A DNA stretch of 34,325 bases from Fimbriiglobus sp. (GTDB taxonomy: Bacteria; Planctomycetota; Planctomycetia; Gemmatales; Gemmataceae). The stretch spans positions 1-34,325 of the forward strand of contig JANXWE010000090.1 of the NCBI GenBank assembly GCA_025351325.1, given 5' to 3'. This document shows positions 1-6,733 of this stretch, in pieces; the first letter of the stretch is position 1; every line of letters starts with the position of its first letter. The translations under genes and the position numbers were made by a program. Below the pieces are notes generated by a model. The model had not been told where the DNA came from, did no database searches, and saw only the letters and a program-made list of their open reading frames with translations.

Positions 1-164
1 GCCGCCTGCCGCACCACGGGCACACCCAGCGTCCGCAGCTCCGCCTCCCAGCGGTCGATGACGCGGGATTCGTGCAGAATTTCAGCCGGTAGGTCGGTGC
101 GCCCCATCGGATTCACCGACGGGAGTCGCACGAGTTCAGCAAGGAGTTGGGGAAGGGGGAGCAT
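1..164 (-). CDS. M20-family metallopeptidase (ArgE/DapE-like), N-terminal part only
   Basis: An open frame of 54 codons starts with ATG at 164 and runs off the left edge. It begins LLAELVRLPSVNP and continues with MGRTDLPAEI and a helix ending LRTLGVPVVRQ. This is the usual beginning of M20 peptidases (acetylornithine deacetylase or succinyl-diaminopimelate desuccinylase type), where the first helix leads into a PSVNP motif. The zinc ligands and the dimerisation domain lie outside the window, so the substrate cannot be named. The arginine genes about 12 kb away make an acetylornithine deacetylase possible, but that is only inference. No strong ribosome binding site is visible. It is a housekeeping-type peptidase call from a short fragment, so confidence is moderate. 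Confidence 0.65.
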   Translation of the reverse strand, partial: MLPLPQLLAELVRLPSVNPMGRTDLPAEILHESRVIDRWEAELRTLGVPVVRQA

Positions 165-201
165 GGGTGCATCTTCACTGGGAATTGTTGGTAGTGAAAA
201 G

Positions 202-402
202 CTACATATTCTCATGTTGAATGTCGTCTGGCAAAATACCTCCGACTACATCACCCGAAGATAATTGAATAAAGTAATATATTGACGAGTCGTCGTTCAG
301 TGCAATGCCGATGATTACCCCTTCGCCGGAGCCATTCCACTTCGAAGCAAATTTCACCCGAGTACCAAACCTGTAATCTGAGTTAATTGTGTATGTAGTC
401 AT
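202..402 (-). CDS. small unknown protein, 66 aa, beta-rich
   Basis: The frame starts with ATG at 402 and reads MTTYTINSDYRFGTRVKF, ending DDIQHENM. The pattern (RFGTRVKF, GEGVIIGIAL, YYFIQLSSGDVVGG) is that of a short all-beta, SH3- or KOW-like fold with alternating hydrophobic residues. I cannot assign it to a named family. The open frame extends further upstream, but that part is translated from a palindromic repeat and a duplicated gene end, so I chose the internal ATG; a GGA lies about 9 bases before it. Base composition is more AT-rich than in the neighbours, which may mean it was acquired. A non-coding origin cannot be excluded. Confidence 0.45.
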   Translation of the reverse strand: MTTYTINSDYRFGTRVKFASKWNGSGEGVIIGIALNDDSSIYYFIQLSSGDVVGGILPDDIQHENM

Positions 403-482
403 TACTGGTTCCAGAGTTATAACACTCCTGATGTTTGTCATCTGACATCTATTTGGTGCCACGCAACAATAGATATCAGAGC

Positions 483-577
483 TCACAAAACAGAGTCGAT
501 GCAGGCATCCACACCCATCGCTTCTCCGCCGCCGCCCACTTCTCGAGGATGAAGCGAATACCCTTCGTGTCGACCTC
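483..577 (-). pseudogene. duplicated 3' end of the neighbouring epimerase gene
   Basis: Read on the minus strand, this stretch encodes EVDTKGIRFILEKWAAAEK and then runs to a TGA at 483-485. The intact epimerase at 653-1504 ends EVYTQGIKFIREKWAAAGK. At the DNA level 521-577 matches 656-712 at 46 of 57 positions. Only the last 19 or so codons are present, without a start, so it is a remnant. It may be a partial duplication of the intact gene or the leftover end of a former tandem paralogue. A palindromic repeat (582-645) lies between the two copies. Confidence 0.6.
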
Positions 578-581
578 ATTT

Positions 582-645
582 TGTGGGACAGGCATCTTGC
601 CTGTCCTGACTCCACCGTGTGGACAGGCAAGATGCTTGTCCCACA
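582..645. repeat. palindromic repeat with 25-bp arms (REP-like hairpin)
   Basis: The arms 582-606 and 621-645 are inverted repeats matching at 24 of 25 positions, around a 14-base loop. Each arm carries GTGGGACAGGCATCTTGCC or its complement. Transcribed from either strand it would form a very stable hairpin. It lies 7 bases past the stop codon of the epimerase gene, so it may end or stabilise that transcript, but there is no T-run typical of an intrinsic terminator. I judge it a dispersed repetitive palindrome. Confidence 0.75.
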
Positions 646-652
646 GTCTGCA

Positions 653-1504
653 TCACTTCCCCGCCGCCGCCCACTTCTCGCGGATGAACTTGATTCCTTG
701 CGTGTACACCTCCTCCGGCGAGGGGAACAGATCACGCCAGACCCGCGTGGCGGCGGCCAAATCGGGGAGGGCCCGGCCGAAGGCTTCGATGACGCACCAG
801 CCGTCGTAGCCGGTGTCGCGGATGGCTTGGAAGGCTTCGTCCCAGCGGACTTGGCCGGTGCCGGGGGTACCGCGGTCGTTCTCGGAAATGTGGACGTGGG
901 CGAACACGTCCTTGCACGCAGCTACGCCCGCCGCTTGCGATTTCTCTTCGATGTGGGCGTGGAAGGTGTCGTACATGCAGCGGAAACTCGGGTGGTCGAC
1001 CGCCTTCACCAGCGTCCGCGCGTCGGCCGCCGTGGTCAGGAAGTAGCACTCGAAACGATTCAAATATTCGATGGCGAGCGTGAGCTTGGCCTGGGCGGCG
1101 AAGTCGGCGGCCTTGCGCAACACTTCCGCTGCATGACCCTTTTCCGTCGCCGTCGGCCCCGCCCCGCTGAATACGCCCAGCGGCGAATGGTACGGCCCGC
1201 ACATGGCGAAGCTGCCGAGCGTGTGGTTGATGTCGATGGCCCACTTCAGCCGTTCGAGGGCGGCCGCACGAATGCTGGCGTCCGGGCTGATCGGGTTCGT
1301 CTCGGGGTTCATCACGGTGACGGTGGAACAGGCCAGCCCTTGCTTGTCGAGTTCGGCACGCAGGGTCTTGTAATGCGTGGCGGTCCCGTCGAAGAGGGGG
1401 ATTTCCACGCCGTCGAACCCGGCCGCCTTGATCTTGGCAATGGTGGGGTAATCGGCCTCGGTGACGAAGCCGGTCCACAGCAGCAGATTCATCCCAATTT
1501 TCAT
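653..1504 (-). CDS. ketose 3-epimerase-like sugar isomerase/epimerase (AP endonuclease 2-type TIM barrel)
   Basis: The 283-residue protein starts MKIGMNLLLW with ATG at 1504, the start that fits the first strand of the TIM barrel. It belongs to the xylose isomerase-like/AP_endonuc_2 fold. Four metal ligands can be placed: Glu146 in IEYLNRFE, Asp179 in MYDTFHAHIEE, His205 in AHVHISENDR and Glu240 in CVIEAFGR. Their spacing (33, 26 and 35 residues) is the same as that of Glu152, Asp185, His211 and Glu246 in Pseudomonas cichorii D-tagatose 3-epimerase, and Arg211 fits Arg217 there. Epimerisation at C3 of a free ketose in the cytoplasm is therefore likely, though the actual sugar is unknown. It is divergent from the DUF4349 gene. 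Its own last codons are duplicated downstream at 521-577. Confidence 0.88.
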   Translation of the reverse strand: MKIGMNLLLWTGFVTEADYPTIAKIKAAGFDGVEIPLFDGTATHYKTLRAELDKQGLACSTVTVMNPETNPISPDASIRAAALERLKWAIDINHTLGSFAMCGPYHSPLGVFSGAGPTATEKGHAAEVLRKAADFAAQAKLTLAIEYLNRFECYFLTTAADARTLVKAVDHPSFRCMYDTFHAHIEEKSQAAGVAACKDVFAHVHISENDRGTPGTGQVRWDEAFQAIRDTGYDGWCVIEAFGRALPDLAAATRVWRDLFPSPEEVYTQGIKFIREKWAAAGK

Positions 1505-1656
1505 TCCGGACTCCGAGTGCGACTGGGCAGAGCGTGACCGGCATTGTCCGCGCCGCAGGGGATCGTGGCAAGGGGTGGGGTCATTCGCAGCCACTCGCGG
1601 GAATAAATCGCACGTCTCCGGTATCGTATTGGCACTCACTTCACCGGGGGTTTCCC

Positions 1657-2613
1657 ATGCGTCGGCGCATTTGGCCTGTCTTCGTCGCGTTGCTGTGCGT
1701 GCCCCTCCTCGGAGCGGAAGGCTGCGGTGGAGCATCGTCCGGTGAAGCCAACCGACAGGACGGCGCACCGAAACTGCCGAACGCCCCGCAAGCCGGTGGC
1801 AAGGCCGCCGACGGGAAGCCCGCCGCCGACGGACAGAAAGAGGAGCCGGTCAACCGGAAGATCATTTACACGGCCGTGGTCGAAGTCGTCGTCAAAGATG
1901 TCGAGCAGGTCGCGGCCGAAGTCAACCGGATCGTCGAGGAAATCAAAGGGTATGTCGCCAAGTCGGACATCACCGGGCAGGTCGGTTCCCGGCGCACAGG
2001 AACCTGGACGTTGAAGGTGCCGGTCGACAAATTTCCCGAAGTGTTGAAGTCGCTCACGGCACTCGGGCAAGTGGCGAAGAATTCGTCGGACTCGCAAGAT
2101 GTGACCGAAGAATACGTCGATTTGCAGAGCCGCGTCAAGAATTTGAAAGTCGAAGAAGAGACGCTGAACAAGTTCCTCAAGGACGCCATCACCAACGTCG
2201 ATGGGTACTTGAAAACCCGCGATCAGATCAAAAACGTACGCGGGGAAATCGAACGGGCCGAGGGCCGGCTGAAGTACTTGTCGACCATGACGAGTCTGTC
2301 GTCGATCACCTTCACCGCCCGCGAAGAGCAGACGTACGACCCCGTCCGCCCAGCCGCCGCACCCACGTTCGGCGACGATTTGGATGGCACGTTCACACAA
2401 TCGTGGAAGTCGTTATTGCGGCTCGGCAAAAACGCGGTGCTCTTCGTCGTCGGGCTCGCCCCATGGCTCCCGCTGATCGCACTCGGGTTTTTTGTGGGGC
2501 GATTCGCACTGCGTCGTGTCAGTGAATATTCGGGCTTCCGAGAGCGGCCCATTCGGCCCATGGCCCGCGCCACCCGCAAAATGGAAACCCCGGACGAGCC
2601 GGCGAAGGGTTGA
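1657..2613 (+). CDS. DUF4349 membrane lipoprotein
   Basis: This is a 318-residue envelope protein. I chose ATG 1657 because it is preceded by GGGGG and opens a clear signal sequence, MRRRIWPVFVALLCVPLLG, ending at AEGC, a loose lipobox with Cys23. A low-complexity Gly/Ala/Pro/Lys linker follows. The DUF4349 domain (about residues 65-230) begins RKIIYTAVVEVVVKDVEQ and contains VPVDKFPEVLKSL and the coiled EEYVDLQSRVKNL region. A C-terminal transmembrane helix (NAVLFVVGLAPWLPLIALGFF) precedes a basic tail. The family's function is unknown; the architecture places the domain outside the cytoplasmic membrane. It converges on iscX with a gap of only 2 bases. The upstream extension of the frame has no signal peptide and is not used. 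Confidence 0.85.
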   Translation: MRRRIWPVFVALLCVPLLGAEGCGGASSGEANRQDGAPKLPNAPQAGGKAADGKPAADGQKEEPVNRKIIYTAVVEVVVKDVEQVAAEVNRIVEEIKGYVAKSDITGQVGSRRTGTWTLKVPVDKFPEVLKSLTALGQVAKNSSDSQDVTEEYVDLQSRVKNLKVEEETLNKFLKDAITNVDGYLKTRDQIKNVRGEIERAEGRLKYLSTMTSLSSITFTAREEQTYDPVRPAAAPTFGDDLDGTFTQSWKSLLRLGKNAVLFVVGLAPWLPLIALGFFVGRFALRRVSEYSGFRERPIRPMARATRKMETPDEPAKG

Positions 2614-2615
2614 CG

Positions 2616-2834
2616 TTACGCGGTGCCGTACTCGTCTTTCCATTCCTCGAACCAAGCCATTTGGATGGCTTCGAGGATCTTTTCCGAGGAGCCCGTCGGC
2701 ACCCCCTCGAAACCTTCCAAGTCCATCGTCCATTTGTGCAAATCGGTGAAGCGCACCGTGAGCGGATTCAGGGTGTCGTACCGTTCGAACAGCAGTTCGC
2801 CAATCTCGCGGAAGTCGATCCAGTTCAGTACCAT
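2616..2834 (-). CDS. iscX: IscX, iron-sulfur cluster assembly accessory protein
   Basis: The 72-residue acidic protein reads MVLNWIDFREIGELLFERY, then LTVRFTDLHKWTMDLEGF and EKILEAIQMAWFEEW. This is the full length and typical pattern of IscX (YfhJ), the small IscS-binding protein thought to donate iron or to moderate iron-sulfur cluster assembly on IscU in the cytoplasm. The TDLHKW and SSEKILEAIQ segments are the family's signatures. ATG 2834 is preceded by GAGGGA at good spacing, which decides the start against longer frames. No other isc or suf gene lies next to it, so here it is an orphan. Confidence 0.9.
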   Translation of the reverse strand: MVLNWIDFREIGELLFERYDTLNPLTVRFTDLHKWTMDLEGFEGVPTGSSEKILEAIQMAWFEEWKDEYGTA

Positions 2835-2925
2835 GGTTTGTCCCTCAATCCGTAGTTTAAGTAGAGGTATTGTACCGGCGTCAGAAATAGTGATTCGGGC
2901 CGAGTGACCGTTCGGTAAAACGAAC

Positions 2926-2954
2926 CCCGGCGAGCCGACCGGCGTGAGCCGTCG
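2926..2954. repeat. GGCGAGCCG-type hairpin repeat, copy 1
   Basis: The stretch begins CCCGGCGAGCCG and folds into a short imperfect hairpin (CGACCGGC, loop GTGA, GCCGTCG). A sequence with the same first 12 bases and its own hairpin lies at 34095-34124. Two copies in one window point to a dispersed repeat family. The copy lies in the gap between iscX and the DUF6891 gene, which holds nothing else I can recognise. Confidence 0.45.
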
Positions 2955-3017
2955 TTGCAAAATCACCGACCGTTCACAATTGGACGGGATTCCCAGTTCG
3001 CCAGCGGTAGGCGTACG

Positions 3018-3608
3018 ATGGCGAAAGCCCTTGAAGACCTGAGAGCATTTATCGCCCACCGGGTGCGCGAGGGCTTTGAGTCCGCCCACGAGATCGTCGA
3101 GAACGCCACAGACTATGCCTCCGGGAAGTTCGAGCGTGACTTCGGGCCGGAGGCCAAGCGGCTCACCGCCGAGTTGCTGGCGGCCCACCAAGCCGAGCAA
3201 CTCGGGTGGGGGCCTTCGACGGATTGTGACCGCTTGGACGAGGCGTTCGCGGCGCTCGATCGCCAAGGCATCGTCGCCCGGCAGGACTTCAGCTGCTGCA
3301 ACAAGTGCGGGTTCACCGAGATTTGGGACGAGGTCGACGAAGCGGAGAAGCAACAGCCCGTCGAAGGGTACGTTTTCTACCACCTCCAATGCACCGAGAG
3401 GGTCATCAAAACCGGTCAACTCCTGATCGCTTACGGGTGCCTCGAGGAGAACCCCGTGGCGTTCCAAAGGCTCGGCAACGCAGTCGTCGCCGAGCTTCGC
3501 CGCGTGGGTCTCGACGCATCGTGGGGCGGCACCGCCGGGCATCCGATCGTGGTCGATGGCATGGTGTGGCGACGCCGCACGCCGGAAGACGCCGCCCCAG
3601 GAACTTGA
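3018..3608 (+). CDS. DUF6891 domain protein
   Basis: This 196-residue cytoplasmic protein resembles the DUF6891 family. The hallmarks are a Cys pair in FSCCNKCGFTEIWDEV (about residues 94-109), followed by GYVFYHLQCTERVI, LLIAYGCLEEN and a C-terminal WRRR. The four-residue spacing of Cys97 and Cys100 suggests a structural metal site, which is inference. I chose ATG 3018 (MAKALEDLRAFI), since it begins the first helix and TAGGCG lies just upstream; an earlier start at 2955 would run through part of the upstream repeat region. No signal peptide is present. Its role is unknown. The 178 bases after its stop show nothing recognisable. Confidence 0.7.
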   Translation: MAKALEDLRAFIAHRVREGFESAHEIVENATDYASGKFERDFGPEAKRLTAELLAAHQAEQLGWGPSTDCDRLDEAFAALDRQGIVARQDFSCCNKCGFTEIWDEVDEAEKQQPVEGYVFYHLQCTERVIKTGQLLIAYGCLEENPVAFQRLGNAVVAELRRVGLDASWGGTAGHPIVVDGMVWRRRTPEDAAPGT

Positions 3609-3786
3609 TTGCGGGCTGGGATCTGTTTGACCGTACGGGCTTGCTTCCCAACCAGTAAAGCCTTTCCAACCACCTATCGTACTTTCTTCGCGGAAGGCCA
3701 TTTTACCCCTCGTCGTCAATCCTTCGCCGCAACAGGTCGGCCCATTGCGGCAGCGAAAAGTGTCCGTTTTTGTGGGGAACTCCAGT

Positions 3787-5340
3787 TCACTTCACTCGGG
3801 CAGTTTTCAACGCCACCGCGTCCAAGTCGAGCCGGTAAAGGACTTGGTTGTAGTTGTAGCGTGGCGTCTTCTCCAGGTTTCCGGAAAAGTCGTTGGTGTA
3901 CGTCCCCTCGAAGTGGATCGTCCGGCCGCCGTCGCGGTCGAGGAACGCGTGGTGGCAAACATTATAAAATGTTTGCCGGTCGTGGCTCAGCACCTTCACG
4001 GCGTTTGAAAATGGGCCGGTCGGATGCTTGGCTTCGGCGTACCAAACTTCCCCCAAGTGAGACGACTTCCCGCCGAGTTGGCCGGCCAGCAGCACCCAGC
4101 ATTTGCGGTAGTCGTTCCATCGCACCGAACCACTGTGCAACACCACACGGTCGGTCGGTGTGGTCGCATCGGCCGGGTAGAAACGGGCGTGCTCGGCTTT
4201 CAGCTTTTTCTCGGTCACCCACCGTTGCTCGGTTTTGGAATCGGTCGGGGGCAACTCCTTCTGCCAGCGCCAAATTGGTCGGCCATCGGCTCCGATGTCC
4301 GGTATCGACGGCTGTCCCGCTTTCGCGAAACTGTAGGCTTCGTACTTCGTGGAATCGAGTACATCTTTCAAGGTGGCTGGAACACGCACGTTCGGGTTGG
4401 GGCTGCCGAAGAGCAACCATTTGGTACCAGCCTCCTCGAACGCAATCGGGTGCCCGGACGGTCGTCGCCATGTTTCCTTCAATGACAATTCTTGGGCCAA
4501 TTCGAAGAGGGTTTTCTCATCGTGGAATACGGCGATGCCTTGCTCGTACTCCGTTTCCAATCCCTTGCGACGCGAATAGTGGCCGACGAGTTTCTCGGTT
4601 CCTTTTTCATCCGGCAATACGAACAGAGCGAAGATCCAGACGACCCCCTCGGGACGTTCGGCCAGGGGCATCATGGCCCGGGCGAAGCCGGTTTTTTGAT
4701 CGGCGAAGTAATCGAACGCGATCCCGTTCGCTGGATCAGATTTCGGATTTTTCGGATCGGGGATGGCCGTGGTCGCGCCCGCCATGCGGTACAAACCGAG
4801 TGGGTATTCCAGTCGCAGGGTGTCGCCCCAGAGCCAATAGATTTTGCCCTGGTACACGGTCGCTTGAACCGAATCTTGCCCCGCCACGCGGCCCGGATTC
4901 GGCGCTGCGGCGACAGGCGATTTGTAGCCGAGGAGTTGGCTATCTCGGTACTGTCCTTCGCCAGTCAATCGACACAGTCGCTCGGCCACGATGTTGCGTG
5001 TGATCTTAATTTCGGTCGGTTTGTCGGCCCGTGGGGTGACGCGGACACCGACCATCCCGAAGCCATCCTTGGGCACGCTGTAACCATGGCTACGGATGGT
5101 GAAGAAGAGTTCGCGGTTCATCAATCCCGGTTCTTGGAACGCGATCCGTCCGGCATTGTCGGTGACAAACTTGACCCCGTGAACGGTCTCCAGTTCCACG
5201 AGCGGCACGCCCCGGCCACTCTGCGCATCGACGACCCGGATTTCGGCCCAAGGATTCTCCGCCGGTTCATGGCTTGGGGAATCGCTGCCGAACAGAATCA
5301 CGAAGGCGAGTGTCGCCAGTACCAGCACGGTCGATTTCAC
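3787..5340 (-). CDS. secreted beta-propeller-like protein with N-terminal Ig-like domain
   Basis: The 517-residue protein starts at GTG 5340 with a signal peptide (MKSTVLVLATLAFVILFGS). Residues 30-110 (EIRVVDAQSGRGVPLVELE, then TDNAGRIAF) look like a carboxypeptidase-regulatory or Ig-like fold. From about residue 140 the pattern QATVYQGKIYWLWGDT begins a propeller-like region reminiscent of DUF4185 and glycoside hydrolase-like five-bladed proteins, ending HFEGTYTNDFSG and YNYNQVLYRLDLD. No catalytic residues can be assigned, so a glycan-related role is a guess. The GTG start overlaps the stop of the TIGR02996 gene by 4 bases (GTGA), and GAGGAA lies just upstream, so the two are translationally coupled. 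Confidence 0.7.
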   Translation of the reverse strand: MKSTVLVLATLAFVILFGSDSPSHEPAENPWAEIRVVDAQSGRGVPLVELETVHGVKFVTDNAGRIAFQEPGLMNRELFFTIRSHGYSVPKDGFGMVGVRVTPRADKPTEIKITRNIVAERLCRLTGEGQYRDSQLLGYKSPVAAAPNPGRVAGQDSVQATVYQGKIYWLWGDTLRLEYPLGLYRMAGATTAIPDPKNPKSDPANGIAFDYFADQKTGFARAMMPLAERPEGVVWIFALFVLPDEKGTEKLVGHYSRRKGLETEYEQGIAVFHDEKTLFELAQELSLKETWRRPSGHPIAFEEAGTKWLLFGSPNPNVRVPATLKDVLDSTKYEAYSFAKAGQPSIPDIGADGRPIWRWQKELPPTDSKTEQRWVTEKKLKAEHARFYPADATTPTDRVVLHSGSVRWNDYRKCWVLLAGQLGGKSSHLGEVWYAEAKHPTGPFSNAVKVLSHDRQTFYNVCHHAFLDRDGGRTIHFEGTYTNDFSGNLEKTPRYNYNQVLYRLDLDAVALKTARVK

Positions 5341-6587
5341 AGCGTGTTCCTCGGGGATGAGTCAACTGGGCCTGTTTCAAACACGACCCGACCGTGATAA
5401 TGCTTCTGCAACTCTTCTCGGATGCTATCCGGGAAATTCGGGGTCAACCGGAGCAATTCCAACCCGTCGGGCGGGCGGCGTTTCAGCAAGTGCTTCGCCC
5501 CGTTCTCGTCGATGGGGTTGCCGCTGAGGTCGAGTTCGACGAGGTTTTTCCAGAACTTCGCATGGCACAGATACCGGACACTGCGATTGTCGCAGCCCAT
5601 GTGCCGCAACCGGACGATCCGCAGTTTGGCGAGGTGCTCGGCTTTGGCCAGGGCTTGGCACGCTTCCGCGTGGAGCCTGGAGTTCGACAGATCGAGCACC
5701 GTGAGGTTGTGGGGAAGCAAGTTATTGCTCAGAGTGTGCGGGTTGTGGAAGTTCACATTCACCCCATCGAACCGGAGTGTGTGCAATGCCGGCCAGCAAT
5801 CCGCGTATCCGAGGTAACCGACACTCGCCTGGCCGCGTTCATCGACAATGCACAACTCTTCGAGGTGAACCCATGCCCGCGCCGTCAGGAAGTGAAACAA
5901 ATTGCTGTCGCCGAAGCCCATCGATTGCAACCTCAGCGATTTGAGCTTCTCCGCGCCGACTTGGAACGCTTCCAAAAAGTCGTCGAACCAACTCGAATCG
6001 CTCCCGAACGCTTGGGCCAGTTCCAGCGTTTCGAGCTGATCACCAAGCGGGCTGCGCCACAAGCGATTCAGCACTTCGGGCAGGGCCGGACTGGTGCAAC
6101 TCCGGAACCGGAGCGCCCGGATTCCAACGGCCCCAGACGCATGGCAGAGTTCGCGCATCGCTTCGATGGGGGCACCGATGCTCTCGAAGTCGATCTCGCG
6201 GATTTTCGGCAACCATGGGCTGCGGACGAACGCCTTCCACTGCGCGAGTGTTGCGGTGTATAGCCCCAATCGCTCGATGGGCGCCGCCGGCATGACGACT
6301 GCCATGACCCGTTGCAAATCGGCCAGTACCGGTGCTGCAACCGCGTGGCCGAACCCACGCCGAAACGTGTTGTTCTTTTCCCATTCCGGACGAGTCCGAC
6401 GCAGTACCACGGCCTGTGGATCCCACTCCGGCAGTGTCGCCAAGGCAATCTGCGACCGGATGAACCGCGCTTCGTCGGGGTCGCCGTTCTCGTCGAGCCA
6501 ATCGGCGAACACCAGCCGGGGGAGATCGTCGTCCGGGTTCGCTAAAACAGCGGCGAGAAGCGCGTCACGTTCGAGGGACGGGGTCAT
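5337..6587 (-). CDS. TIGR02996 domain protein with leucine-rich repeats
   Basis: This protein has 416 residues. Residues 5-40 carry the Gemmata-type TIGR02996 motif: LLAAVLANPDDDLPRLVF followed by ADWLDENGDPDEARFIR. The rest contains leucine-rich repeat-like units, clearest at LTVLDLSNSRLHAEACQAL and LVELDLSGNPIDENGAKHL. Such proteins are thought to be cytoplasmic binding proteins; no enzyme motif is seen. I took ATG 6587, since the TIGR02996 domain begins almost directly after it; a GTG at 6599 is also possible. Its last codons overlap the next gene (GTGA), suggesting co-expression with the secreted protein. It diverges from the metalloprotease gene. Confidence 0.85.
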   Translation of the reverse strand: MTPSLERDALLAAVLANPDDDLPRLVFADWLDENGDPDEARFIRSQIALATLPEWDPQAVVLRRTRPEWEKNNTFRRGFGHAVAAPVLADLQRVMAVVMPAAPIERLGLYTATLAQWKAFVRSPWLPKIREIDFESIGAPIEAMRELCHASGAVGIRALRFRSCTSPALPEVLNRLWRSPLGDQLETLELAQAFGSDSSWFDDFLEAFQVGAEKLKSLRLQSMGFGDSNLFHFLTARAWVHLEELCIVDERGQASVGYLGYADCWPALHTLRFDGVNVNFHNPHTLSNNLLPHNLTVLDLSNSRLHAEACQALAKAEHLAKLRIVRLRHMGCDNRSVRYLCHAKFWKNLVELDLSGNPIDENGAKHLLKRRPPDGLELLRLTPNFPDSIREELQKHYHGRVVFETGPVDSSPRNTL

Positions 6588-6733
6588 TTCGTTGCTCACC
6601 ACAGGCAGACCATTCGGCCCAATCGGCAATCTTTCGCCAAGTTTCCCATTCGCTACAATTGATTGCATGTTGGCACGCCCCGCCGTCGTCGTCTAGTTTA
6701 AGCCTATCGAACCCGATCTCATAAAGGTCTCCC

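Noticed and set aside
403-735. Upstream extension of the small protein frame (Arg/Ser-rich)
   Set aside because: It is the translation of the palindrome and of the epimerase gene end on the wrong frame; composition is not protein-like.
581-1537. Long plus-strand frame over the epimerase gene
   Set aside because: It is a shadow of the minus-strand epimerase in high-GC DNA; no domain is seen.
1630-1645. TGGCAC-N5 sequence resembling a sigma-54 promoter before the DUF4349 gene
   Set aside because: The -12 part reads TCAC rather than TTGC, and the start would fall at the initiation codon.
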